Made by a program: the position numbers and the translations under genes. 64,000 bases of DNA from Sphingomonas_Q fennica_A (GTDB lineage: Bacteria; Pseudomonadota; Alphaproteobacteria; Sphingomonadales; Sphingomonadaceae). Location: NCBI GenBank assembly GCA_036946415.1, contig JAQIJD010000005.1:186001-250000 (forward strand). Reading direction: 5' to 3'. Within the stretch, counting starts at the first letter, position 1. Each line of letters opens with the position of its first letter. This document shows positions 9,874 to 19,737 of this stretch, piece after piece. Under the pieces are notes generated by a model that was not told the origin of the DNA, did no database searches, and worked only from the letters and a program-made list of their open reading frames with translations.

Positions 9874-11100
9874 CGTGTCTCGAACCTTGCGCGCAGATAG
9901 ATGGCGATCCCGTTCATCGCGACCAGGAAGGCGATGAGGACGAGGATGGCGGCGGAGGTCTTCTCGACGAAGCCGCGCGAGACCTCGTCCGACCAGAGGA
10001 AGATCTGCACCGGCAGCACGCTGGCCGGATCGCGATGCCGCCGGGCGGGGTGGCGACGAAGGCGCGCATGCCGATCATGAGGAGCGGCGCCGTCTCCCCC
10101 AGGGCGCGCGCCATGCCGATGATCGTGCCGGTCAGGATGCCGGGCAGCGCCAGCGGCAGGACGTGGTGGAAGACGACCCTGCACCGGCGAGGCGCCGACG
10201 CCCAGCGCCGCATCGCGGATCGACGGCGGCACAGCCTTCACCGCGTTGCGGGCGGAGATGACGATCACCGGCATCGTCATCAGCGCCAGCCGTCAGCCCG
10301 CCGACCAGCGGCGCGGAGCGCGGCAGGTGCATGACGTTCAGGAACACGGCGAGGCCGAGCAGCCCGAAGATGATCGAGGGGACGGCGGCGAGATTGTTGA
10401 TCGACACCTCGATCGCATCGGTCCAGCCGTTCCGCGGGGCATATTCCTCCAGATAGAGCGCCGCCAGCACGCCGACCGGAAAGGCGATGGCGAAGGTGGC
10501 GAGCATCGTCAGCAATGATCCGCGGAACGCGCCGCCGATGCCCGCCAACACCGGATCGGTCGAATCGGCGCCGCCCAGGAACTGCCAGGCGAAGCCGATG
10601 TGCAGCCGCCCTTCGGCGCGGAGGCGGGCGGCGGTGGCGGCGACCGGCCCGTCCGCCTTGCCGCGCGCGGCGAGATCGAGCGGGGCGGCCGCAGGCACCC
10701 ACAGATCGACCGTGCGGGCGAGCGCCGCCGGATTGTCGCGGATGGTGCGGCGGAGGGTAAGCCACGCGCCGTCCGACAACAGCCGCGCGCCGCCGCGGCC
10801 GAAGGCGGCGTCCGCCGCGGCCGCCAGCGGCCGCTCCAGATCGACCGCCGCCAGCGCCGCGTCCGCCGCCGCGCCGCCACGGGCCAGGGCGGCGCGATCT
10901 ATCGGCAATGCCGCGGCGGCGAGGTCTACGGGAACGCGCACCTCCGTCCGCCGGAAGCCGCCGGCGCCCTGCACCAGCATCGTGCCGAGCAGGAAGGCGA
11001 GGAAGCCCAGCGACAGGCAGATGGCGCCGAGCCCCATCAGCCGGAAGCGGCGCTCGGCGGCGTGGCGGCGCGCCAGGCGGCGGGTGGCGGCGCTATTCAT
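9867..11100 (-). pseudogene. pstA: Phosphate ABC transporter permease PstA with three one-base indels
   Basis: The reading frame starts well (ATG at 11100, 8-base overlap with pstC) and encodes an N-terminal membrane segment, the roughly 150-residue periplasmic insert of DUF3333-type PstA proteins, and the first permease helices. It then breaks three times within about 260 bases: an extra base near 10290 (after LVGGLT), an extra base in the CCC at 10177-10179 (after ASPVQ), and a missing base near 10034 (after PPGGIA). Restoring them joins LALMTMPVIVISARNAV, VVFHHVLPLALPGIL with ARALGETAPLL, and SVLPVQIFLWSDEV into an intact PstA. Either the sequence has errors here or this copy is inactive. 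The downstream genes look healthy. Confidence 0.85.
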
Positions 11101-12469
11101 ACGCCTCCCGATAGGCTTTGACGACGCGCAGCGCGACGATGTTGAGCGCCAGCGTGACGAGGAACAGCACGAGGCCGAGCGCGAAGGCGGCGAGCGTGCG
11201 CGGACTGTCGAACTCCTGATCGCCGGTCAGCAGCTGGACGATCTGGGCGGTGACGGTGGTGACGCTGGCGAAGGGATTGGCGGTGAGCGTGGCGGACAGG
11301 CCGGCCGCCATCACCACGATCATCGTCTCCCCGATCGCGCGGCTGACGGCGAGCAGCACGCCGCCGACGATGCCCGGCAGCGCCGCCGGCACCAGCACGC
11401 GGCAGATCGTCTCCGACATGGTGGCGCCCATGGCGAGGCTGCCGTCGCGCATCGCCTGCGGCACGGCGGCGAGCGAATCGTCCGCCATCGACGAGACGAA
11501 GGGGATGATCATCACCCCCATGACGAGGCCCGCGGCGAGTGCGCTTTCGGCGGACGCCCCGGCGATGCCGACCGCGCCGGCGCCGCGGGCGAGCGCGGGC
11601 GCGACGGTGAGCGCGGCGAAGTAGCCGTAGACGACCGTCGGCACGCCGGCCAGGATCTCCAGCACCGGCTTCACCCAGCGGCGGGTGGCGGCACGGGCAT
11701 ATTGGGTGAGATAGATGGCGCTCATCAGCCCGAGCGGAATGGCGACCGCCATGGCGATGATCGCGCCGATGAAGATCGTCCCCCAGAACAGCGGGATCGC
11801 GCCGAACGCGCCCTGGCCGTCCGGCCCGGCGCCCTCCTGCGGGCTCCAGTGCGTGCCGAACAGGAATTCGGCCGGCGAGACGCGGGCGAAGAAGCGCGAC
11901 GCCTCCACCACCAGCGACAGGACGATGCCCAGCGTGGTGACGATCGCGATCAGCGAGGCGGCGAGCAGCAGTGCCATCACCACCCGCTCGACATGGGTGC
12001 GGGCGCGGAAGCGTGGGCCGACGCAGGCGAAGACCGCGGCCCCGCCGGCGAAACCGGCGACGAGGACGATGCCGAGGCCGATCAGCCCCATCTCCCGCGC
12101 CGCGGCGGCGTGGACGGGGGCGAGCCGGGCGGCGAGCGGGTGGAAGGCGGCGGGAAGCCGGCCGTCGCCCACGTCACGCACCTCGGCCAGCAGCGCCGCG
12201 CGGGCCATCGGCGCGGAGGGCAATGCCGCGGCGGCGGGGGCGGCGAGGACGCGGTTCTCGATCAACGATGGGGCGGCGGCCGACCAGCCGGCGGCGGCGA
12301 CCGCTGCGGCGGCCAGCGCCGCCAGCGCGACCGCCCAGCCATATTGGCCGGGCAGGCTGGCGAAACGGGGTTCGCCCGGCCGGCACGCCAGCACGCGCGC
12401 CCGCGCGCGCCCGGCCACCCAGCCCGCCACCGCCAGCCCCGCGACGAGGAACAGCAGCGCGATCGTCAC
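11093..12469 (-). CDS. pstC: Phosphate ABC transporter permease PstC
   Basis: A 458-residue inner-membrane permease that pairs with PstA. It is longer than E. coli PstC because of an N-terminal extension with extra membrane segments (residues 1-150), a form seen in alphaproteobacteria. The binding-protein-dependent transport domain contains the permease-ATPase contact loop around MGATMSETICRVLVPAALPGI and the following AIGETMIVV. The start is GTG and overlaps the pstS stop as GTGA; its TAG stop overlaps the pstA start. Confidence 0.94.
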   Translation of the reverse strand: MTIALLFLVAGLAVAGWVAGRARARVLACRPGEPRFASLPGQYGWAVALAALAAAAVAAAGWSAAAPSLIENRVLAAPAAAALPSAPMARAALLAEVRDVGDGRLPAAFHPLAARLAPVHAAAAREMGLIGLGIVLVAGFAGGAAVFACVGPRFRARTHVERVVMALLLAASLIAIVTTLGIVLSLVVEASRFFARVSPAEFLFGTHWSPQEGAGPDGQGAFGAIPLFWGTIFIGAIIAMAVAIPLGLMSAIYLTQYARAATRRWVKPVLEILAGVPTVVYGYFAALTVAPALARGAGAVGIAGASAESALAAGLVMGVMIIPFVSSMADDSLAAVPQAMRDGSLAMGATMSETICRVLVPAALPGIVGGVLLAVSRAIGETMIVVMAAGLSATLTANPFASVTTVTAQIVQLLTGDQEFDSPRTLAAFALGLVLFLVTLALNIVALRVVKAYREAYE

Positions 12470-13497
12470 GAGATGCTCGCCGGATCGAGCGGGGTCATGG
12501 TGCGGGCGATGGCGCGGTTGGCGGCGGCGACCGCGGGGGGCGAGGGGATCAGCCCGCGCCGGGCGAGATAGCCGCCCGGCCCCCAGCTTTCGGCATAATC
12601 GGCGATGAACGGGCGCAGCGCCGGTATCGCATCGAGATGCGCCGCCTTGACGTAGACGTAGAGCGGGCGGGCGCCGGGATAGCGGCCGTCGGCGATGGTG
12701 GCGGGATCGGGGGCGATGCCCTGGATCGGCACCGGGCGGACGCGGCCTTCATTCTCTTCCAGGAAGGAATAGCCGAAGATGCCGATCGCGCGCGGGTTGG
12801 CGGCCAGCTTCTGGACGATCAGATTGTCGTTCTCGCCCGTTTCCACATAGGCGCCGTCCTCGCGCAGATGCGTGCAGAGCCGCGTGTGGCGCTTCGCGTC
12901 GCGCGCCTTCAGCGCCGCCATCGCCGGATCGCTGTCGCACCCCTTGTCGAGGATCAGTTCCGCCAGCGCATCGCGCGTACCGGAAGAGGGGGGCGGGCCG
13001 TAGACGAGGATCGGCACCGCCGGCAGCGCGGGATCGACATCCGCCCATGTCCGCGCCCGCTGCGGCCGGCCGAACGGTTCGGCGGCGAGGGCGGCGTAGA
13101 CCTGCCGTTCGGTCAGCCCCGTCGCGGGGGCCGTAGCGCCGCGCGCGAGGATCAGGCCATCGATGCCGATCCTGAGCTCGACGATCCGGGCGATGCCGTT
13201 GCGGCGGCAGTCGGCCAGTTCGGCCGGCTTGATCCGGCGCGAGGCATTGACGATGTCGGGATAGGCGGACCCGACCCCGGCGCAGAACAATTTGATCCCC
13301 GCGCCGGTGCCCGTCGCCTCGACGATCGGCGCCTGCATGCCGGGGCGGCGGCGGGCGAATTGTTCGGCGACGGCGGTGGTGAAGGGATAGACGGTGGAGG
13401 AGCCGACCGCCCTGATCTGGCGGCGTGCGCCATCCCCGCCGCAGCCGGCCAGCGCCAGCGCGATCAGGCTCAGCAATGGCAGGCGGGCAAGGTTCAC
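12466..13497 (-). CDS. pstS: Phosphate-binding lipoprotein PstS
   Basis: Periplasmic phosphate-binding component. A short signal sequence ends in the lipobox LALAGC, so the mature protein is probably a lipoprotein. The PBP-like fold is shown by AVGSSTVYPFTTAVAEQF (PstS N-terminus), GIGIDGLILARG and SSGTRDALAELIL near the middle, and ENDNLIVQKLAANPRAIGIFGYSF. I chose GTG at 13497 because it gives a normal signal peptide; an in-frame TTG at 13530 is possible. It is followed by pstC with overlap and preceded by phoR. Confidence 0.92.
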   Translation of the reverse strand: MNLARLPLLSLIALALAGCGGDGARRQIRAVGSSTVYPFTTAVAEQFARRRPGMQAPIVEATGTGAGIKLFCAGVGSAYPDIVNASRRIKPAELADCRRNGIARIVELRIGIDGLILARGATAPATGLTERQVYAALAAEPFGRPQRARTWADVDPALPAVPILVYGPPPSSGTRDALAELILDKGCDSDPAMAALKARDAKRHTRLCTHLREDGAYVETGENDNLIVQKLAANPRAIGIFGYSFLEENEGRVRPVPIQGIAPDPATIADGRYPGARPLYVYVKAAHLDAIPALRPFIADYAESWGPGGYLARRGLIPSPPAVAAANRAIARTMTPLDPASIS

Positions 13498-13551
13498 GAC
13501 GTTCCGATTAGGGCTGGTCGCGGCGAGCAATGTGACGATCGCGTTGCACTT

Positions 13552-14766
13552 TTATGACGGCGGCGGCCTCGCATCGGCCAGCGGCAGCAGCACGGTGACG
13601 GTCGTTCCAACATTGACGGTGCTGGCGATGTCCAGCCGGCCCTTGTGGCGTTCGATGATATGCTTGACGATCGACAGGCCGAGGCCGGTGCCGCCGACCG
13701 CGCGGCTGCGGCCCGGATCGACACGGTAGAATCGCTCCGTCAGCCGCGGCAGATGTTCGGGCGCGATGCCGTCGCCCCGGTCCTCCACCGTCAGCCGCGC
13801 CTGTCCGGCCGGCGTGCGTGCGAGCGCCACGGTCACCGCGCCGTCGCCGCCATATTTCAGCGCGTTGCCGATGAGGTTGTGCATCATCTGCTGGAGCTGG
13901 ACGCGATCGCCGGTGACGGTGAGCGCCCCTTCCGGAGGCGTCAGCGCCAGCCGGTCGCGCGCTTCGCCCAGCCGGGTACAGGTAACGTCCGCCACCTCGC
14001 GCAGGAGGGGCGTGAGATCGACCGCATCCTGCGGCGGCGAGTAGCGGTCGGCCTCGATCCGCGAGAGGGAGATGAGGTCGTCGATCAGCCGCTGCATCCG
14101 CCGCGCCTCGCCCATCATCACCGTGAGGAAGCGGGTGCGGACGGGGGCGTCGTCGGCGCCGTTGGCGTCCTCCAGCGTCTCGATGAAGCCGATCAGCGTG
14201 GCGAGCGGGGTGCGCAGTTCGTGGCTGGCGTTGGCGACGAAATCGACGCGGATACGCTCGGCCTTGTCGGCCTCGCTGCGGTCGCGCAGATGCGCCAGTC
14301 GGCGGCTCTGGCCCATCGCCGAGACGGTGAGTTCCCAGCGCCGCTCGCTGCCGCCGAGACCGGTCAGCGCCGCGCGCCCCTCTGCCCCCGGCGCCAGCAA
14401 GGGCCGGGCGAGCGGGTGGCGGATGGCGATGCGCACGTCCTCCCCCACGATATGCGCGCCGAACAGGGTAAGCGCCGCCGGATTGGCGCGCACCACCATC
14501 TGCCCCACGACCACCAGCAGCGGATCGGACAGCGCCGCCAGGAACGGATCGAGCGGATCGAGGCCGTTCTGGTCGCGCGGCGGCTCCGGCGTGGGGGACG
14601 GCGGCGCGGCGGGGGCGGGGCGGGGACGGCGGAGGGCGAGGACGAGGCCGGCGGGCAGCAGCGCGCCGAGGATCGCGGCGGCGGCCGGCGCGTCCGCCAT
14701 CCAGGCGCCGCCGCCGCCCGCCAGCGCCGCGAGCGCCGCACCGGCCGCCGTCGCCCCCCGGCCCAT
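13552..14766 (-). CDS. phoR: Phosphate regulon sensor histidine kinase PhoR
   Basis: A 404-residue membrane histidine kinase that phosphorylates PhoB at low phosphate. Two N-terminal hydrophobic stretches (residues 5-45) anchor it. A PAS-like region around residues 75-165 follows, then the HisKA box with His182 (ASHELRTPL), and the HATPase domain with the N box NLIGNALKYG, G1 DRGDGI and G2 GGTGLGLSIVKHI. It starts directly after the gph stop codon and precedes pstS by about 50 bases. Order gph-phoR-pstSCAB-phoU-phoB suggests one transcript. Confidence 0.94.
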   Translation of the reverse strand: MGRGATAAGAALAALAGGGGAWMADAPAAAAILGALLPAGLVLALRRPRPAPAAPPSPTPEPPRDQNGLDPLDPFLAALSDPLLVVVGQMVVRANPAALTLFGAHIVGEDVRIAIRHPLARPLLAPGAEGRAALTGLGGSERRWELTVSAMGQSRRLAHLRDRSEADKAERIRVDFVANASHELRTPLATLIGFIETLEDANGADDAPVRTRFLTVMMGEARRMQRLIDDLISLSRIEADRYSPPQDAVDLTPLLREVADVTCTRLGEARDRLALTPPEGALTVTGDRVQLQQMMHNLIGNALKYGGDGAVTVALARTPAGQARLTVEDRGDGIAPEHLPRLTERFYRVDPGRSRAVGGTGLGLSIVKHIIERHKGRLDIASTVNVGTTVTVLLPLADARPPPS

Positions 14767-14767
14767 G

Positions 14768-15433
14768 TCAGCCGAGCGACCGGAGGGCCGGGACCAGCGC
14801 GCCGAAATCGTCGATCAGGCGATCGGCGCCCAGTTCCGCCGCCGGCCGGTCCGAGAAGCCGAACGACACGGCGACGCACGGGATCAGGGCGGCGCGCGCC
14901 GTATCGACGTCGGTGATCGAATCGCCGACGAACGCCGCCGCCCCGCCGCCGGCCAGCGCGATGGCGGCATGGAGCGGGGCGGGATCGGGCTTGCGGACGG
15001 GCAGGCTGTCCCCGCCGACGATCACCGGGAAGCGCGCCGTCCAGCCCAGTGCATCCACCAGCCGGCGCGCCAGCCCTTCCAGCTTGTTGGTGCAGATGGC
15101 GAGCGTGGCGCCTTCGGCGGCGATGGCGTCCAGCGCCGCCTCGATGCCGGGAAAGGGGCGGGTGCCGACGGCGATGTTCGCCTCATAATGGTCGAGGAAG
15201 AGCGGGAAGCCCTGTTCGACCAGCGCCTCGTCGGCATCGCCCGTCGCACCCAGGCCGCGGCGCAGAAGCGCGCGCGCGCCGTGGCCGACCATGTGGCGCA
15301 CGTCCTCCGCCGGCACCGGCGGGCGGCCGAGTTCGGACAGCGCGTGGTTCAGGGCCGCGGTCAGGTCCGGCGCGGTATCGGCGAGGGTGCCGTCCAGATC
15401 GAAGGCGACGACGGCAAAGGGAAAGGCGCTCAT
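14768..15433 (-). CDS. gph: Phosphoglycolate phosphatase (HAD family)
   Basis: A 221-residue HAD-superfamily phosphatase that should remove phosphate from 2-phosphoglycolate made during DNA repair or oxygenase activity. Motif I is FDLDGTLADTAPDL, motif II ICTNK, and motif III/IV GDSITDVDTA. The helical cap between motifs I and II fits Gph. It is divergent from glmU with 61 bases between starts, and phoR begins immediately after its stop, so the Pho genes may be driven in part from the gph promoter. Confidence 0.92.
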   Translation of the reverse strand: MSAFPFAVVAFDLDGTLADTAPDLTAALNHALSELGRPPVPAEDVRHMVGHGARALLRRGLGATGDADEALVEQGFPLFLDHYEANIAVGTRPFPGIEAALDAIAAEGATLAICTNKLEGLARRLVDALGWTARFPVIVGGDSLPVRKPDPAPLHAAIALAGGGAAAFVGDSITDVDTARAALIPCVAVSFGFSDRPAAELGADRLIDDFGALVPALRSLG

Positions 15434-15494
15434 GGCGCCACGGAATGGCGGCCGGATATGGCAATGGCAAGACGGGCGTGGCAGACGATCCGGC

Positions 15495-16874
15495 ATGACC
15501 GACGAGACCGCCCCCTTCGCCGCCATCATCCTCGCCGCGGGCAAGGGCACGCGGATGCGATCGGACCAGCACAAGGTGCTGCACCCGATCGCCGGCCGGC
15601 CGATGCTGGCGCATCTGCTGGCGACGGTCGATGCGCTTCGGCCCGCCGCCAAGGTGGTGGTGGTGGGGGCAGGACGCGATCAGGTGGAACCGCTGGTCGC
15701 GGCCGCGGGGGGCAATGTGGCGGTGCAGGAAGAACAGCTCGGCACCGGCCATGCGGTGGCGCAGGCGGAAGGCGCGCTGGCGGGCTTCGACGGTGACGTG
15801 ATCGTCCTTTACGGGGACGTGGCGCGGGTGCGGCCGGCGACGATGCGCCGGCTGCTCGGCCGCCTGCACGAAGGCGACGCGCCGGCGGTGGCGGTGCTGG
15901 GCTTCCGCCCGCACGATCCCACCGGCTACGGCCGCATCATCGCCGATGCGGAGGGCCGGATCGCGACGATGGTCGAGCATAAGGATGCGAGCGCGGCGGA
16001 GCGGGCCGAGACCTTGTGCAATTCGGGCCTGCTGGCGGTGCGCGCGCGCGATCTGTGGCCGCTGCTGGCGCGGGTTGGGAACGGCAATGCGGCCGGCGAA
16101 TATTATCTTCCCGATATCGTGGCCCTGGCGACGGGCGAAGGGAGAAGAGCCGTGGTGATCGAGACGGAGGCATCCGAGGTGGCGGGGGTCAACAGCCGGG
16201 CCGAGCTGGCGGCGGTGGAGGCGGCCTGGCAGGCCGGGCGCCGCGCGCAGGCGATGGCCGAGGGGGCGACGCTGATCGCGCCCGAGACGGTGTGGTTCGC
16301 GCACGATACGGTGATCGGCCGCGACGTGACGATCGAGCCGAACGTGATCTTCGGCCCCGGCGTGACGGTGGCGGACGGCGTCACCATCCGCGGCTTCAGC
16401 CATATCGAGGGGGCAAGGATCGAGGCGGGCGCGATCGTCGGCCCCTATGCCCGGCTCCGCCCCGGCGCGGTGGTGGGGGAAGGCGCGCATGTCGGCAATT
16501 TCGTCGAATTGAAGGGGGCGACGCTGGGCAAGGGCGCCAAGGCCAATCATCTGACCTATCTGGGCGATGCCGAGGTCGGGCCGGGCGCCAATATCGGCGC
16601 CGGCACGATCACCTGCAATTACGACGGCTTCGGCAAATATACGACGCGGATCGGCGCCAACGCCTTCATCGGATCGAACAGCGCGCTCGTCGCCCCGGTG
16701 ACGATCGGGGCGGGGGCGATCGTGGGGGCGGGATCGGTGGTGACGGCGGACGTGCCGCCCGAATCGATCATGGTCGGCCGATCGGGCGCGCAGGTGCGCG
16801 AGGGCCATGCCCCGATCTTCCGCCAGCGCGCCGCCGCCCGCAAGGCGGCCGCGGCGGCGGCGAAGGGCGAATAA
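15495..16874 (+). CDS. glmU: Bifunctional GlmU: N-acetylglucosamine-1-phosphate uridylyltransferase / glucosamine-1-phosphate acetyltransferase
   Basis: A 459-residue cytoplasmic enzyme for the last two steps of UDP-GlcNAc synthesis, feeding peptidoglycan and lipid A. The N-terminal pyrophosphorylase domain has LAAGKGTRM at residues 12-20 and the Lys of HKVLHPIAG. The C-terminal half is a left-handed beta-helix with the acetyltransferase motifs NFVELKGATLGKGAKANHLTY and CNYDG. ATG at 15495 gives the standard N-terminus. glmS follows 4 bases after the stop. Confidence 0.97.
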   Translation: MTDETAPFAAIILAAGKGTRMRSDQHKVLHPIAGRPMLAHLLATVDALRPAAKVVVVGAGRDQVEPLVAAAGGNVAVQEEQLGTGHAVAQAEGALAGFDGDVIVLYGDVARVRPATMRRLLGRLHEGDAPAVAVLGFRPHDPTGYGRIIADAEGRIATMVEHKDASAAERAETLCNSGLLAVRARDLWPLLARVGNGNAAGEYYLPDIVALATGEGRRAVVIETEASEVAGVNSRAELAAVEAAWQAGRRAQAMAEGATLIAPETVWFAHDTVIGRDVTIEPNVIFGPGVTVADGVTIRGFSHIEGARIEAGAIVGPYARLRPGAVVGEGAHVGNFVELKGATLGKGAKANHLTYLGDAEVGPGANIGAGTITCNYDGFGKYTTRIGANAFIGSNSALVAPVTIGAGAIVGAGSVVTADVPPESIMVGRSGAQVREGHAPIFRQRAAARKAAAAAAKGE

Positions 16875-16878
16875 GCGC

Positions 16879-18702
16879 ATGTGCGGCATCATCGGCATCC
16901 TGGGCACGGACGACGTGGCGGGGCGGCTGCTGGCGGGCCTCCGCCGGCTGGAATATCGCGGCTACGATTCCGCCGGCATCGCCACGATCCACGACGGCAT
17001 GCTCGACCGGCGGCGCGCGGCCGGCAAGCTCGACAATCTGGCCGGCGTGCTGGCGGACGATCCGCTGCCTGGGCCGATCGGCATCGCCCATACGCGTTGG
17101 GCGACGCATGGCGCGCCGACGCAGGACAATGCCCACCCCCACGCCACCGCCGAGGTGGCGGTGGTCCACAACGGCATCATCGAGAATTTCAAGCCGCTGC
17201 GCGAGGAATTGCAGGCGCGCGGCCGCACCTTCACCAGCCAGACCGATACCGAGGTGGTGGCGCACCTGATCTCCGAACAGGTCGAACAGGGCGCCGAACC
17301 GCAGGCGGCGGTGGCGGCGGTGCTGAAGCGGCTGCACGGCGCCTTCGCGCTCGCCATCCTGTTCCGCTCGCACCCCGACATGCTGATCGGGGCGCGGCTC
17401 GGATCGCCGCTGGTGGTAGGCTATGGCGAGGGCGAGACCTATCTCGGCTCCGACGCGCTGGCGCTGGCGCCGCTCACCCAGCGCATCTCCTATCTGGAGG
17501 AGGGCGACTGGGTGGTGGTGACGCGCGACGGCGTCGCCATCTTCGACCGGCAGGACCAGCCCGTCGAGCGGCCGATCACCGTCTCGGGCGCGATCGACCT
17601 CGCCATCTCCAAGGGCAATTGCCGGCATTTCATGCTGAAGGAGATCCACGAGCAGCCGATCGTCCTCGCCCAGACGCTGCGCGCCTATCTGCGCCGGCTG
17701 GAGGGGGCGGTGTCGCTGCCGGTCGAGGGCTTCGATCTGGCGGCGGTGCGGCGGGTGACGATCGTGGCGTGCGGGACCAGCTATTACGCCGGCCTCGTCG
17801 CCAAATATTGGTTCGAGCAATTCGCGCGCGTGCCGGTCGACATCGATTTCGCCAGCGAGTTTAGATATCGGGAGCCGGTGCTGGAGGAAGGCGGCCTCGC
17901 CCTCTTCATCAGCCAGTCGGGCGAAACGGCGGATACGCTGGCCGCCCTGCGCCACGCCCGTGCGATGGGCCAGAAGATCGCCGTCGTCGTCAACGTGCCG
18001 ACATCGACCATGGCGCGCGAGGCCGACTTGCTGCTGCCGACGCATGCCGGGCCGGAGATCGGCGTCGCATCCACCAAGGCCTTCACCTGCCAGTTGGGCG
18101 TGCTGGCGGCGCTGGCCGCGAACCTGGCCCGGGCGCGCGGGCGGCTGACGGCGGAGGAGGAGCGCCGCATCGTCCGCCACCTGTCCGAAGCGCCGGCGGC
18201 GGTGAACGGCGCTCTCGCCTATGACGAGACGATCGAGGCGCTGGCGCCGATCGTGGCGCAGGCGCGCGACGTGCTCTACCTGGGGCGCGGCGTGGATTAT
18301 CCGCTGGCGCTGGAAGGCGCGCTGAAACTGAAGGAAATCAGCTACATCCACGCCGAGGCTTATGCGGCGGGCGAGATGAAGCACGGGCCGATCGCGCTGA
18401 TCGACGAAACCGTGCCGGTGATCGTGATCGCCCCCAGCGGCCCGCTGTTCGACAAGACCATCTCGAACATGCAGGAGGTGCAGGCGCGCGGCGGGCGGGT
18501 GATCCTGATTTCCGATTATGACGGCGTGGCGGCGGCGGGCGACGATTGCCTCGCCACGATCACCATGCCCAAGGTCCACCCGCTGATCGCGCCGCTCGTC
18601 TATGCGGTGCCGGTGCAATTGCTCGCCTATCATGTCGCGGTGGCCAAGGGCACCGACGTCGATCAGCCGCGCAACCTCGCCAAGAGCGTGACGGTGGAGT
18701 GA
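16879..18702 (+). CDS. glmS: Glutamine--fructose-6-phosphate aminotransferase GlmS
   Basis: A 607-residue enzyme making glucosamine-6-phosphate from fructose-6-phosphate and glutamine, the entry step to amino sugars. The N-terminal class II glutaminase begins MCGIIGILG, so Cys2 becomes the catalytic N-terminal cysteine after Met removal. Two SIS sugar-isomerase domains follow (VACGTSYYAGLVAKYW, SQSGETADTL, and the second around DVLYLGRGVDYPLALEGALKLKEISYIHAEAY). The C-terminus ends LAKSVTVE as expected. It is cotranscribed with glmU. No glmS ribozyme is visible in the 4-base gap. Confidence 0.98.
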   Translation: MCGIIGILGTDDVAGRLLAGLRRLEYRGYDSAGIATIHDGMLDRRRAAGKLDNLAGVLADDPLPGPIGIAHTRWATHGAPTQDNAHPHATAEVAVVHNGIIENFKPLREELQARGRTFTSQTDTEVVAHLISEQVEQGAEPQAAVAAVLKRLHGAFALAILFRSHPDMLIGARLGSPLVVGYGEGETYLGSDALALAPLTQRISYLEEGDWVVVTRDGVAIFDRQDQPVERPITVSGAIDLAISKGNCRHFMLKEIHEQPIVLAQTLRAYLRRLEGAVSLPVEGFDLAAVRRVTIVACGTSYYAGLVAKYWFEQFARVPVDIDFASEFRYREPVLEEGGLALFISQSGETADTLAALRHARAMGQKIAVVVNVPTSTMAREADLLLPTHAGPEIGVASTKAFTCQLGVLAALAANLARARGRLTAEEERRIVRHLSEAPAAVNGALAYDETIEALAPIVAQARDVLYLGRGVDYPLALEGALKLKEISYIHAEAYAAGEMKHGPIALIDETVPVIVIAPSGPLFDKTISNMQEVQARGGRVILISDYDGVAAAGDDCLATITMPKVHPLIAPLVYAVPVQLLAYHVAVAKGTDVDQPRNLAKSVTVE

Positions 18703-18705
18703 CGC

Positions 18706-19737
18706 TCAGCGCGGGAAGAGCCGCGATCGCGTGGGGGTGACGCCGATCCGGTCGCCGACGCGCGGTGCGCCCACGGCGGGCACGTCCAGTTCGAGCGGGG
18801 CGCTATGGCCGTCCAGCGCCGCCTCGATACGGACGAGGCCGTTCTTGGGGCGCGCGAGCGTGACGACGGCGGGCAAAGCGGGGCCGTCCGCGACGATGCG
18901 CGCATCGTGCGGGCGGAAGAAGAGTTCGCCGTCGCCGTCGGCGGCCCCTTCGGGCGCGGGCAGGGCGATATCCCCGAAGCGGGCGGTGTTGCCGGAGACG
19001 GTGACGGACAGGCGGTTGGATTCGCCGACGAAACCGAAGACGAAGGGGGTGGCGGGATCGTCGTAGACGGTCGCCGGCTCGGCCACCTGTTCGATGCGGC
19101 CGTGGTCCATCACCACCACCCGATCGGCCAGTTCCAGCGCTTCCTCCTGATCGTGCGTCACGAAGATCGAGGTCAGGCCCATCCGGTCGTGCAGGTCGCG
19201 CAGCCAGCGGCGCAGATCCTTGCGGACCTTGGCGTCGAGCGCGCCGAACGGTTCGTCGAGCAGGAGGATACGCGGGTTGACGGCCAGCGCGCGCGCCAGC
19301 GCCACGCGCTGCCGCTGCCCGCCCGAAAGCTGGGCGGGATAGCGCCTGCCCAGGCTGCCGAGCTGGACGAGATCGAGCAGTTCGGCGACGCGCGCCGCGA
19401 TATCCGCGCGGGACGGGCGGTCGCGCCGCTTCTTCACAGTCAGCCCGAAGGCGACGTTGTCGGCCACCGTCATGTGGCGGAACAGCGCATATTGCTGGAA
19501 GACGAAGCCGACCTGCCGTTCGGCGGCGGGCTGGCCGGTGACGTCGGCGCCGTCGAAGGCGACGGTGCCGGCATCGGCGAATTCCAGCCCGGCGATGATG
19601 CGGAGCAATGTCGTCTTGCCCGAGCCGGATGGGCCGAGGAGGGCCAGGAACTCGCCCGGCCGCGCCTCCAGGTCGATGTCGTGAAGTGCGGTGAAGCTAC
19701 CGAAGCGCTTGGCGATGCCGGAAAGTGCGATACCCAT
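18706..19737 (-). CDS. cysA: Sulfate/thiosulfate ABC transporter ATP-binding protein CysA
   Basis: A 343-residue ABC ATPase for sulfate import. Walker A GPSGSGKTT lies at residues 35-43, followed by the CysA-typical FVFQQYALFRHMTV, the LSGGQRQR signature, Walker B ILLLDEPFGALDAKVRK and the switch VTHDQEEA. The C-terminal TOBE-like domain contains FFRPHDARI. The start overlaps the cysW stop (TGATG). It is the last gene of the rrf2-cysT-cysW-cysA set and converges with glmS. Confidence 0.95.
   Translation of the reverse strand: MGIALSGIAKRFGSFTALHDIDLEARPGEFLALLGPSGSGKTTLLRIIAGLEFADAGTVAFDGADVTGQPAAERQVGFVFQQYALFRHMTVADNVAFGLTVKKRRDRPSRADIAARVAELLDLVQLGSLGRRYPAQLSGGQRQRVALARALAVNPRILLLDEPFGALDAKVRKDLRRWLRDLHDRMGLTSIFVTHDQEEALELADRVVVMDHGRIEQVAEPATVYDDPATPFVFGFVGESNRLSVTVSGNTARFGDIALPAPEGAADGDGELFFRPHDARIVADGPALPAVVTLARPKNGLVRIEAALDGHSAPLELDVPAVGAPRVGDRIGVTPTRSRLFPR

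Noticed and set aside
16871..16880. A glmS ribozyme or riboswitch upstream of glmS
   Set aside because: Only four bases separate glmU and glmS, and the ribozyme is a Firmicutes feature; there is no room for it.
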